NCBI GenBank assembly: GCA_017511535.1
Contig: JAFWJS010000025.1
Coordinates: 1-64,000 of the forward strand
Length of the DNA stretch: 64,000 nucleotides
From: Eubacterium sp.
Lineage (GTDB): Bacteria; Bacillota; Clostridia; Peptostreptococcales; Anaerovoracaceae
Direction: 5' to 3'
Shown here piece after piece: positions 51,985 through 60,431 of the stretch. Position numbers and translations under genes: made by a program. The notes below the pieces were generated by a model. That model was not told the DNA's origin. It made no database searches and saw nothing but the letters and a program-made list of their open reading frames with translations. Each line of letters begins with the position of its first letter. The stretch's first letter is position 1.

Positions 51985-52012
51985 TTGCAAATCAGGACCC
52001 GTATGATAAAAT
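51985..52012 (+). promoter_or_regulatory. promoter for the two-component operon
   Basis: TTGCAA (51985-51990), 16-base spacer, TGATAAAAT (extended -10, TAAAAT at 52007-52012). Confidence 0.65.
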
Positions 52013-52069
52013 AGTACAGAAAAGATCAACCAACATAGTTTTTGATATAAAACGACCCTGGAGGAGATA

Positions 52070-52753
52070 ATGTATAAACTGCTTGTTGTCGATGACGAAA
52101 TGAAGATACGTGAAGTCATCAGGGAATATGCCGAATTCAACGGATATGAAGTAGCCGAGGCTGCCGACGGCATGGAAGCCGTGACGCTCTGCAGAGAGAA
52201 CGACTACGACCTTATCATTCTTGATATCATGATGCCGAAGCTGGACGGATTCTCGACCTGTAAGGAGATCAAGAAATTCAAGCCGGACATCCCGGTCATC
52301 ATGCTGTCCGCGAGAGGTGAGGAATACGACAAGCTGTTCGGCTTCGAGCTTGGAATAGACGATTATGTCGTCAAGCCTTTCAGCCCGAAAGAACTTATGG
52401 CAAGAGTGAACGCCGTACTCGCGAGAAAGAACGCGAGCAAGTCGCAGACCGGCGACATACTGAAATTCAAAGGGCTGGAGATCAACATACCGGCGCGTAC
52501 AGTGACTGTAGACGGCGAAAGGATAGAGCTCACACCGAAGGAATATGAGCTTCTGTTCTATCTGATCGAGAACAAGGGGATCGCCCTCTCGAGAAGCAGA
52601 CTGCTGTCTGACATCTGGGGATATGACTTTTTCGGGGACGACCGCACGATCGACACTCACGTAAAGAACCTCAGGAATTCACTTGGACCGTACCGCGATT
52701 TCATAGAAACGATAAGAGGCGTGGGATACAAGTTCGAGGTCACCGAAGAATAG
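52070..52753 (+). CDS. response regulator, OmpR family
   Basis: 227 aa. The receiver domain (residues about 1-115) has the acidic pair DDE at 8-10, phospho-acceptor Asp in LIILDIMMPKLDG and the lysine in DDYVVKPFSPKEL. The C-terminal winged-helix DNA-binding domain has ELTPKEYELLFYLIEN and RTIDTHVKNLRNSLG. A GGAGGAG site precedes the ATG. Partner of the downstream histidine kinase. Target genes unknown; the divergent HAD lipoprotein gene is the nearest candidate. Confidence 0.95.
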   Translation: MYKLLVVDDEMKIREVIREYAEFNGYEVAEAADGMEAVTLCRENDYDLIILDIMMPKLDGFSTCKEIKKFKPDIPVIMLSARGEEYDKLFGFELGIDDYVVKPFSPKELMARVNAVLARKNASKSQTGDILKFKGLEINIPARTVTVDGERIELTPKEYELLFYLIENKGIALSRSRLLSDIWGYDFFGDDRTIDTHVKNLRNSLGPYRDFIETIRGVGYKFEVTEE

Positions 52754-52825
52754 ACTCTGCCGGCGTTTTGACGCTGCCGCCAGACCAGACCGCACTTCCG
52801 ACAAACCAGACCGCAATTCTGCCAA

Positions 52826-54385
52826 ATGAACAGAAAATTCATAGACATACACAGCATCCATTTCAAGCTGCTCATATATTTCATGGTATTCGCCATCGCT
52901 GTCATCGCCATGATCGGCGGGATGGAGATATTTCTGTTCAACAATTTCTACGGTACGATGAAGGCGCGCGACACCGGGAATCTCGCCAACACCATCAGAC
53001 ACGCATACGCGAAAGAAAGCGAAGCTGACGGCTTCAACATCAACTACTTCGTCCAGAGATACGCAAGGGCGAACGACATCTACATACTCATCATGAGACC
53101 TAACGGGAGCGAGCTCGATCTGGTCTCTTCCAACCTCGGCACAGGAAGCTACAGCACGATCACGTCAGAATACAACAATGAGCTTTGGAAGCTGTACGAG
53201 TCTATTTCGTCTCAGGCCGACGAAGACAACATGAACATACGGGCCAGGTCCGCCGAAGTCATGCTCGAGAGCACGACCAGCAACGGTAAAGTGCTTGCGT
53301 ACGCCTGCTATCTGTTAAGGCCTGACAGCGACAGCGACGGCCCTGAGGGCGGCATGGATTCCGGCGAGCCGAAGTCACGCTATTACGGCGGACAGTCTTT
53401 CTCCACATACAGCGGCAAAGGCCTGGTCATGTACATTCTGAATCCGCTGTACCCTACGTCTTCCACAGTCCGCATACTGTATAACATACTCGTTACGATC
53501 ATATTCTTCGCAGTAGTCCTGGTGCTGGGAATGGCTCTGTATCTATCCCAGCGTATATCGAGGCCGATCAAAGACATCACAAGATCTGCGGAGAAGCTCG
53601 GCCAGGGCGACTTCGACGTGGAGTTCAAGGGCGGACACTATTCGGAGATAACCGAGCTTGCCGATACGCTTACTATAGCTGAAGGCGAGATGAAGAAGAC
53701 GGAGATGTATCATAAGGACCTTATCGCAAATGTCTCTCATGATATCAAGACGCCGCTCACGATGATCAAATCCTATGCTGAGATGATCAGGGATCTTTCC
53801 GGAAACGATCCCGAAAAGAGAGAAAAGCACGTCAATATCATAATCGAAGAGGCAGACCGGCTCAACGTGCTCGTGAACGACATGCTCAGCCTGTCAAGGC
53901 TGCAGTCCCACAAGCTCAAGCTGGAAACGAGCAGCTTCAACATGAGCGACGCCGCAGCGAACGTACTCGCTTCATATGAAATATTGAAAGAAGAAGAGGG
54001 TTATGACATCGAGCTTAACGACGAAGGACCGTTCATGGTAGAGGCTGACCGCACCAAGATAGAACAGGTCATGAACAATCTCATGACCAACGCCGTGAAG
54101 TACTGCGGCGAAGACAAGAAGATCATCGTGACACTCAGGAAAGATGGAAAGGACGCAGTATTCATGGTCTCCGACCACGGCCAGGGGATCAAGCCGGAAG
54201 AGCTTCCTCACGTATGGGACAGATACTACCAGTCCAGCACGCATCACGTACGCGAGACGAGCGGCACCGGCCTCGGGCTCTCGATCGTAAAAGAGATCCT
54301 GAAGCTGCATGACGCAAAATTCGGAGTCGACAGCGAGCCAGGCAAGGGAAGCACCTTCTGGTTCGCTCTTCCGATAGTGAAATAA
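52826..54385 (+). CDS. sensor histidine kinase with HAMP domain
   Basis: 519 aa. One transmembrane helix at about residues 12-35, an extracytoplasmic sensor region to about residue 205, a second helix, then HAMP (SQRISRPIKDITRSAEKLG). HisKA follows with the phospho-His in NVSHDIKTPL, then the ATPase domain with NLMTNAVKY, DHGQGIKPEE and GTGLGLSIVKEI. The sensor region has no recognised domain. No Shine-Dalgarno precedes the ATG, and the 72-base gap after the regulator holds a direct repeat. Confidence 0.94.
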   Translation: MNRKFIDIHSIHFKLLIYFMVFAIAVIAMIGGMEIFLFNNFYGTMKARDTGNLANTIRHAYAKESEADGFNINYFVQRYARANDIYILIMRPNGSELDLVSSNLGTGSYSTITSEYNNELWKLYESISSQADEDNMNIRARSAEVMLESTTSNGKVLAYACYLLRPDSDSDGPEGGMDSGEPKSRYYGGQSFSTYSGKGLVMYILNPLYPTSSTVRILYNILVTIIFFAVVLVLGMALYLSQRISRPIKDITRSAEKLGQGDFDVEFKGGHYSEITELADTLTIAEGEMKKTEMYHKDLIANVSHDIKTPLTMIKSYAEMIRDLSGNDPEKREKHVNIIIEEADRLNVLVNDMLSLSRLQSHKLKLETSSFNMSDAAANVLASYEILKEEEGYDIELNDEGPFMVEADRTKIEQVMNNLMTNAVKYCGEDKKIIVTLRKDGKDAVFMVSDHGQGIKPEELPHVWDRYYQSSTHHVRETSGTGLGLSIVKEILKLHDAKFGVDSEPGKGSTFWFALPIVK

Positions 54386-54469
54386 CACTTTCGCCGCTGT
54401 TTGGAATGCTTTTCATATGTGTATGGTGACAGCGTTCCATGTTCGGCACCGAAAACAGCACGATATATG

Positions 54470-54520
54470 AAAAACTGGAACGTTGCAGGATTATTCCTGG
54501 TGAAAACGTTCCAGTTTTTT
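54470..54520. terminator. bidirectional terminator between the kinase gene and metI
   Basis: CTGGAACGTT/AACGTTCCAG (54475-54484 with 54505-54514), preceded by A5 and followed by T6. A second perfect 10-bp inverted pair, AAAACAGCAC (54452-54461) and GTGCTGTTTT (54521-54530), surrounds it. Confidence 0.88.
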
Positions 54521-54571
54521 GTGCTGTTTTATGGCGTGTGAATCAGAAAAGAAGACCTCCCCCTTTTCATC

Positions 54572-55276
54572 TTATCTCTTAAGTCTCTTGTCTGACTTGA
54601 TCGCGGCGTGTGTACCGATGCTCTGGAATATCTGTACGATAGCGATCAGAAGTACTACCGCGATCAGCATCACCAGATATTTATATCTGTAGTAACCATA
54701 GTTGATGGCGATCTTTCCAAGTCCGCCTCCTCCGATGATACCGCTCATCGCGGAATATCCGAGGATGGTGATTATCGCCGTCGTAAGGCTTGAAATGAGC
54801 GACGGCACGCTTTCTGGTATCATGACCTTCATGATGATCTGCCACGGCGACGCGCCCATGCTTACCGCAGCCTCAACTACGTTCTGGTCGACTTCTCTCA
54901 GGCTCGCTTCCACAAGTCTGGCGACGAACGGGAACGCAGCTATCACGAGCGGTACTATCGACGCGACCGTTCCTACTACTGTTCCGACTACGAATCTCGT
55001 AAGCGGGAACACGAGGATCATGAGGATAAGGAACGGTACCGACCTCAGCAGGTTTATCACCAGATTGAGCGCCTGCATGAACGGAGCCGGAAGCGGCCTG
55101 ATGCCGTCCTTTTCTCCGACTACGAGTAGCACTCCGAGAGGAAGTCCGATGATCACAGCGAACAGTGTCGCAAGTATCGTAACGTATACTGTCTCCCATG
55201 TCGCGAGAGGGATCTCTTCTCTGAATATCGCCAGCGCTTCCGCTGTAGCTTCAGGATCAAAGATCTTATTCATCAT
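54572..55276 (-). CDS. metI: methionine ABC transporter permease MetI
   Basis: 234 aa membrane protein of the MetI family. Hydrophobic helices with TVYVTILATLFAVIIGLPLG at the N-terminus, and the coupling loop VEAAVSMGASPWQIIMKVMIPES, which contacts MetN. The C-terminal part has SAMSGIIGGGGLGKIAINYG. It overlaps the metN stop by 11 bases. With MetN and MetQ it would import methionine (L and possibly D forms). Confidence 0.94.
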   Translation of the reverse strand: MMNKIFDPEATAEALAIFREEIPLATWETVYVTILATLFAVIIGLPLGVLLVVGEKDGIRPLPAPFMQALNLVINLLRSVPFLILMILVFPLTRFVVGTVVGTVASIVPLVIAAFPFVARLVEASLREVDQNVVEAAVSMGASPWQIIMKVMIPESVPSLISSLTTAIITILGYSAMSGIIGGGGLGKIAINYGYYRYKYLVMLIAVVLLIAIVQIFQSIGTHAAIKSDKRLKR

Positions 55277-56330
55277 CGCTCATCACCTCCTCTTCTGTTT
55301 CTTCTTCAGCTTCTTCTCTGGCCTTGTCCAGGTCTACGACCTCGGCCTTGATGCCCTTGGCGTCGCTCAGATACTCCAGCACAGTATCCACGCTCTTACC
55401 GTCGTCAGGGACTGAAATGAGCATCTTGCCGTATTCTTTACCGCCGACTGTCTTTGTCCGTGCCGCCATTATGTTTGCGGCTACTCCCTTTTCCATAGCA
55501 AGCGTAGCTATGAGCGGGGCGTCGGTCGACTCAGCGCTGTTGAACGAAAGCGATATGCAGATCCTGTCTTCCGGTACTTCAAGCTCTCCGCTCTTCTCGT
55601 CCGGGAACACAAGGCGCCGTCCTGCTTCAGACTTGGGGTCAGCGAATATGTCTGTCACCAGCCCGGTCTCCTGCACGACGCCATAATCTATGATAGAAAC
55701 CTTGTTGCAGATATTCTCAACTACTGACATCTGATGTGTGATGACGATGACAGTGATGCCCATCTTCCTGTTGATCTCGCGGATGAGGTCCAGGATCTGG
55801 TTCGTCGTCTTAGGGTCAAGCGCGCTCGTCGCCTCGTCGCAGAGCAGGATCTTAGGGTTGGTTGCAAGCGCTCTTGCTATAGCCACTCTCTGCTGCTGAC
55901 CGCCGGAGAGCTGCGCAGGGTATGCGTTCGCCTTGTCAGGTAGTCCTACGGTCTCAAGCAGCTCAAGCGCTCTCTTCTTAGCCTCGTCAGGCTTGACGCC
56001 GGCCAGCTCGAGCGGGAAGCAGACGTTTCTCAGGCATGTTCTCTGCATCAGAAGGTTGAAGCTTTGAAATATCATCGTCACCTTGCGGCGGATGTTCCTG
56101 AGTTCCTTCTCTGACAGCTCGCTCATGTCTACGCCGTCTATCACGACAGTGCCGCTCGTCGGACGCTCGATCATATTGATGCAGCGGACAAGCGTGCTTT
56201 TACCCGCGCCGCTCATTCCGATGATGCCGTAGATATCGCCGTCCTCGACAGTGATATTGATGTCCTTAAGCGCCTCGACCTTACCGTCTTTAGTCTCAAA
56301 TGTCTTGTATAAATGCTGTATCTGTATCAT
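55266..56330 (-). CDS. metN: methionine ABC transporter ATP-binding protein MetN
   Basis: 354 aa. Walker A GMSGAGKSTLVR, signature LSGGQQQRVAIARAL, Walker B ILLCDEATSALDPKT. The C-terminal extension from about residue 255 matches the NIL regulatory domain that binds methionine and inhibits transport in MetN relatives. The tail ends in an acidic run. A GGAG site and a leader hairpin GGCTGC/GCAGCC (56361-56376) lie upstream. No S-box or T-box was recognised. Confidence 0.95.
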   Translation of the reverse strand: MIQIQHLYKTFETKDGKVEALKDINITVEDGDIYGIIGMSGAGKSTLVRCINMIERPTSGTVVIDGVDMSELSEKELRNIRRKVTMIFQSFNLLMQRTCLRNVCFPLELAGVKPDEAKKRALELLETVGLPDKANAYPAQLSGGQQQRVAIARALATNPKILLCDEATSALDPKTTNQILDLIREINRKMGITVIVITHQMSVVENICNKVSIIDYGVVQETGLVTDIFADPKSEAGRRLVFPDEKSGELEVPEDRICISLSFNSAESTDAPLIATLAMEKGVAANIMAARTKTVGGKEYGKMLISVPDDGKSVDTVLEYLSDAKGIKAEVVDLDKAREEAEEETEEEVMSDDE

Positions 56331-56360
56331 TTACGGTTCTCCAATAAACAAAATGATGCC

Positions 56361-56376
56361 GGCTGCTCAAGCAGCC
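56361..56376 (-). promoter_or_regulatory. leader hairpin upstream of metN
   Basis: GGCTGC-TTGA-GCAGCC on the minus strand, about 30 bases before the metN ATG. No T run, so not a terminator. The rest of the 151-base gap (56331-56481) contains the upstream gene's terminator and a TACAAT that could be a -10. Confidence 0.45.
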
Positions 56377-56445
56377 AACTTGTATATTGTATCACATTTA
56401 CGGCGTGTGTGTTACTGTATTATTCAACTGCCGCAGATATCTTCA

Positions 56446-56476
56446 AACAAAAACCGCCATGCGTTAACATGACGGC
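56446..56476 (-). terminator. terminator of the M6 protease gene
   Basis: GCCGTCATG/CATGGCGGT stem on the minus strand (with a U-G pair), short loop, followed by TTTTTG. Its arms are nearly identical to the metQ terminator at 59286-59321. Confidence 0.85.
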
Positions 56477-56481
56477 TACTG

Positions 56482-59220
56482 TCAGTCATATATTACTTCA
56501 ACATGTATCTTTTTATATTTCCCGTTCTGGGTGTAAACGTACACAGTGCATTCGCCCGGTGACCTGGCCTTTATCACGCCTTTGCTCGTCACGGACGCGA
56601 CGCTCTTGTCCATTGATTCATATCTCAGCTTCCCATGAGGCACGACTTTTGTCCCGCTCTTCTTCCTGGCTTTTGCCTTAAGTGAGACTGTTTGTCCCTT
56701 TTTCATCTTAGCAGCTTTCTTCACCGCCTTGCTGCTCACAGATAAGCCCGTGTAGTTGGCTCTTGTTCTGCTGCCTTTGGTAGCGACATGTACTGTCCTG
56801 GATGTGCTCAGCACCTCTTCGGAACCGTCATGTACCGCGACTACGATGAATTTATAATATGTCCTGGGACTGAGCTTCTTACTGCCGATCTTCTTGATCG
56901 TTACCGAAGTGCCGTATACTGTCTTGAGTTTTCTGAACTTCGACTTTCCGCATTTGGCTCCGTAGACATAATAGCAGTCTGCCACGTTATTCATATAGTC
57001 TTCAGTACTCTTCCAGGAAAGCTTTATCGACCGTTTACCCTGCTTTGTGGATGTCAGCTTTACCGGGCTGAAGCCTGATCCGGGCATGTCTTTCTCTGAG
57101 CTGCTCTTTCGTATGGCTTTATCAGCTTTCTGGATAGCGGCGCCGTGCCCGCATGCTGTCCCGTCATCCCCCGGCTTATCTCTGTGATCCAGCTGCGGTA
57201 TCGAGTCCCAATATCCGGTATGGCAGATCCTGCAGTCGTATTCGATTATGCCGTCATTATCATACGTCGGAGGTGTGATGAAAATGGCTTCATACTGATG
57301 CCCGCCCGGGATGACGATATCTTCATCCGTGGCTTCCTCTGTCATCTCTTCATCGAGATACTTCTTTCCGCAGTGAATGCACCAGTAATGATCTTTTCGT
57401 CCGTCCCTGGTACAGGTGGCCTCTATGCCGTACAGATGCCGCACTCTGAAATGGCCCGGATCATGGTATACCCAGCTGCGTCGTTCTTCCCCACATAAGG
57501 AGCATGTCCGTATGGATTCATAGTACCCGCCGTTTTCACATATGTCTTCCGGTACGTCTCCGTACGAGCGCATCCATTTATGCGTGTGATCCGACGGCAC
57601 ATATCTGAAGTCCATGCTCTTCCCCGCGTCTGACAGGAACTGTATCCGGTGCTTCGAATATTCTCTTTCCGCAGGCTTGCAGAGTATGTCCGCGCCGCAG
57701 TATGTAGGCAGATCAAGATATGTGCCTATATAAATGTATAAGTTGTCCCAGAGATACTTATCAAAGAAGGGCCTGAATGCGTTCGGCCCGTTTGATCCGA
57801 TCAAAGTATAGTTGCCGTTTACGTCAGTCTCAGGGAAAAGCGGCATTATCGCAGGCCTGTGCTCAGGATTATTCAGCTCCCTGTAGGCGACAGCGTCGTC
57901 GCTCGGGCATTCATCCATCACTTTCTCGTCGATATGCCAGATCAGGAGACCGCCCATCCTGCCCTTCGTCTGATTGTACGGATAACATTTCTTTACTATG
58001 CCGCTGTCCCATTTCTCGGCATACCGGTTCTCTATGAGATAATACTCGCCGTCATACGGCATGTTTATCCTGAATACCTTCTTCGGTTTTTCAGTATCTG
58101 AATAGTCCTGTGATGTCGCGGTATAGACCCCCGCTGCAGAGATCGTCTGCGGCGTCATCCATCCCAGGAATATCCTGCTCCATGGATCCAGCGAGGCCGG
58201 ACGGTCGTTCCCGTTCTCGTCGACAGCATAGTTCCCGCTGGCCATCAGGCTTGTATATTTGACACCATATCCCTCCCACGGCTTTTCATCTGAATTTTTT
58301 ACAGTATCATACTGGTCTGGAAGACCAAGCTGATGTCCGAGCTCATGAGCGATCGTACCGTAGAGACCCTGTTTTACAGTCGTTTTTCCAGTCTTACTGT
58401 CGTATTCTTCAGCCTTCTCATTAGTAACGATATACGGATCCAATGTAACTGTTTTCCCGTTCTTTGTTATCTGAGGCTTGGACAGTTCCTTCACATTATA
58501 TAAGGTGATCGCTCCGGTGAATGTAAATCTGTGAGATCTGAGATATAACGACTCGTCGAACGCTTTATGCGATAATGTCGATCCATATCCCGCGACGACG
58601 AATACGACCGTAAGCTCCTGCGGCTCGATTTCGCTATCCCCGTCGGCGTCATATTGAGTAACGTCTATGTATGACGACGCCTGCATAAGACCATCGTACA
58701 GCGTCCGTGTCAGCTCCGCGCGGTCTTCCTCATCGTCACGGCCCCAGTTGCGGTGATCTCTGTTTACATTTACATGTATGACGCCGTCGTTCCACTCGTC
58801 TGCAGTATTCGTATTCCCGTCTCTTCCGAAGTAGCTCGCCTCGTTTACCGGCTTGAAAGATACCTTCTGGTATGACATGTCCAGGAAATATTCCCTTATA
58901 CTGTCCGTATTCCCGAACATCGTCTCTGACCAGTCATAGGTGTTGTCATAAGCTATATTGTTCAGGCCGATCACGATCACGACCGTCGGTATGTTCTTAG
59001 TTTCTACATAATCCAGAGAAAGCCCTGACTTCTTCTCACCCGGAATCATGTCCGGGGTTATCCGCTCGCCGACCAGGGACTCACACTCCCAGTCGTCAGG
59101 TATCTCCTCTGCTCCTCCTTCATTACCTTCCGCAAAAGCCGCATCCGGCAGCAGCAAAGCCGCCGCAAGCAGGCTTAAGAATATCATAAACGGTATTACC
59201 CTCTTAAAACTGATACTCAT
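56482..59220 (-). CDS. secreted M6-type metalloprotease with Cys-rich, Fn3-like and Ig-like parts
   Basis: 912 aa. A signal peptide (hydrophobic core IPFMIFLSLLAAALLLPDAA, ending AFAE) is followed by the catalytic domain with zinc motif AHELGHQLGLPDQYD at about residue 293. GGLLIWHID around residue 420 is also typical of M6 (immune inhibitor A) proteases. Residues about 575-690 contain CxxC pairs (CSLCGEE, CIHCGKK) in repeated modules. Residues about 720-815 look Fn3-like; the last 90 an Ig-like (Big_2) domain ending VEVIYD. Likely degrades host or microbial proteins; inference. It sits between metQ and metN in the same orientation. Confidence 0.88.
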   Translation of the reverse strand: MSISFKRVIPFMIFLSLLAAALLLPDAAFAEGNEGGAEEIPDDWECESLVGERITPDMIPGEKKSGLSLDYVETKNIPTVVIVIGLNNIAYDNTYDWSETMFGNTDSIREYFLDMSYQKVSFKPVNEASYFGRDGNTNTADEWNDGVIHVNVNRDHRNWGRDDEEDRAELTRTLYDGLMQASSYIDVTQYDADGDSEIEPQELTVVFVVAGYGSTLSHKAFDESLYLRSHRFTFTGAITLYNVKELSKPQITKNGKTVTLDPYIVTNEKAEEYDSKTGKTTVKQGLYGTIAHELGHQLGLPDQYDTVKNSDEKPWEGYGVKYTSLMASGNYAVDENGNDRPASLDPWSRIFLGWMTPQTISAAGVYTATSQDYSDTEKPKKVFRINMPYDGEYYLIENRYAEKWDSGIVKKCYPYNQTKGRMGGLLIWHIDEKVMDECPSDDAVAYRELNNPEHRPAIMPLFPETDVNGNYTLIGSNGPNAFRPFFDKYLWDNLYIYIGTYLDLPTYCGADILCKPAEREYSKHRIQFLSDAGKSMDFRYVPSDHTHKWMRSYGDVPEDICENGGYYESIRTCSLCGEERRSWVYHDPGHFRVRHLYGIEATCTRDGRKDHYWCIHCGKKYLDEEMTEEATDEDIVIPGGHQYEAIFITPPTYDNDGIIEYDCRICHTGYWDSIPQLDHRDKPGDDGTACGHGAAIQKADKAIRKSSSEKDMPGSGFSPVKLTSTKQGKRSIKLSWKSTEDYMNNVADCYYVYGAKCGKSKFRKLKTVYGTSVTIKKIGSKKLSPRTYYKFIVVAVHDGSEEVLSTSRTVHVATKGSRTRANYTGLSVSSKAVKKAAKMKKGQTVSLKAKARKKSGTKVVPHGKLRYESMDKSVASVTSKGVIKARSPGECTVYVYTQNGKYKKIHVEVIYD

Positions 59221-59285
59221 GACACGTCACCACCCTGCATCACAAATACAGATATTTTTACAGATACAGTGTATCATACTTTCAT

Positions 59286-59321
59286 ACAAAAAACCGCCAT
59301 GCTTTATTCAAACATGACGGC
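59286..59321 (-). terminator. terminator of metQ
   Basis: GCCGTCATG/CATGGCGGT arms on the minus strand, 11-base loop, then TTTTTTG. It repeats the arm sequence of the terminator at 56446-56476. Confidence 0.85.
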
Positions 59322-59344
59322 TTTATCGTTTTTACCAGGCTTTA

Positions 59345-60229
59345 TTATTTTACTTTCTGCAGTACGTCCAGGCTGTCTTTCTTTCCTGCGTAGAGTCCCA
59401 TCGGCTCGTTGTGGATAGGCGCCGCGGAAACGATGTGTGTTCCGTTCTCCTCATTGAAGTCGTCCAGATACGGAACGTGCTGGAAGTAGTTCGCGTCGAG
59501 CTCTCCGCTCTCTACTACGTTGTTAGGCTGTACGTAATCTGTGAATTCCTTGATGTCCAGTGTGATGTCCTTCTCCTTGAGGATATCCTGGGCTACCTTC
59601 AGGATCTCAGCGTGCGGTGCCGGCGAGCATGCAACTGATACCTTCTCGCCCTTAAGAGCATCATAGTCAACGTCAGGGTCGAAACCATCTGTAGGCTCCT
59701 CAACTGTACTTACTACAGCGCCTTTATATTCGTTCTCGATGTAGTCCTTTACCTGCTGGCTCTCGAGCGCTGCGACAAGCGCCTTGATCTTAGGCTCGTT
59801 CTCGTTGCCCTCTTTCACAGCGAGGATATTCGCATATGCGGCGGCGCTTCCTTCCATGATCAGTGAATCCTCTACCGGATTCAGGTCAGCGTCGATAGCG
59901 TAGTTGGAGTTTATTATCGCGAAGTCGACGTCCTGCAGTGTGTTAGGCAGCTGCGCGGCCTCAACTTCCTTGAACTCGATGTTGTCCGGCGCTTCAACGT
60001 CTCTCGGAGTAGCTGTTATGTCAACGCCCTCCTTCAGTGTGATATATCCGTTGTCCGCAAGCAGCATGAGTGCTCTGGCTTCATTGGTCGTATCGTTAGG
60101 GATGGCGATCGTGACTTTCTCAGCCTTGTCTCCTCCCTCTTCACCGCCCTTGGCTCCGCATGAAGACATCATTACTGCTGCGGATACAGCAAGGACAGAA
60201 ATAAGTAAAACAGTCAATAATCTTTTCAT
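59345..60229 (-). CDS. metQ: methionine-binding lipoprotein MetQ
   Basis: 294 aa NlpA/MetQ-family substrate-binding lipoprotein. Signal peptide ends in lipobox MSSC (about residue 24). The family patterns ALMLLADNGYITLKEG, VDFAIINSNYA, DLNPVEDSLIMEG and ANYFQHVPYLDDFN are present. It binds methionine outside the membrane and passes it to MetI. A GGAGG site and a good promoter lie upstream. It is transcribed ahead of the protease gene and is separated from metN by about 3 kb. Confidence 0.94.
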   Translation of the reverse strand: MKRLLTVLLISVLAVSAAVMMSSCGAKGGEEGGDKAEKVTIAIPNDTTNEARALMLLADNGYITLKEGVDITATPRDVEAPDNIEFKEVEAAQLPNTLQDVDFAIINSNYAIDADLNPVEDSLIMEGSAAAYANILAVKEGNENEPKIKALVAALESQQVKDYIENEYKGAVVSTVEEPTDGFDPDVDYDALKGEKVSVACSPAPHAEILKVAQDILKEKDITLDIKEFTDYVQPNNVVESGELDANYFQHVPYLDDFNEENGTHIVSAAPIHNEPMGLYAGKKDSLDVLQKVK

Positions 60230-60295
60230 TTTTCATTCCTCCTTAGTTTTCCATATGTCATCAGCATGATACATGCCGCTTTCTGACCTGTTTCA

Positions 60296-60325
60296 AATAT
60301 ATCATCAAAACCCGCCTGTGGTCAA
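60296..60325 (-). promoter_or_regulatory. promoter for metQ
   Basis: TTGACC (60320-60325), 18-base spacer, TGATATATT (extended -10, TATATT at 60296-60301) on the minus strand. The leader to the ATG is about 60 nt and contains GCATG-TAT-CATGC. No S-box was recognised. Confidence 0.7.
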
Positions 60326-60431
60326 GTATTTGCAAGGTTTTACGGCTTTTAAAAAACATATTGCCAGTTATATATACTACTTATATCACCACAGTGCTAG
60401 CGTGAATCCGCTTTATAGTCTGCGCCTGTGT

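Noticed and set aside
56331..60431. S-box or T-box control of the methionine transporter genes
   Set aside because: Leaders of metQ (about 60 nt) and metN are too short and lack the conserved elements.
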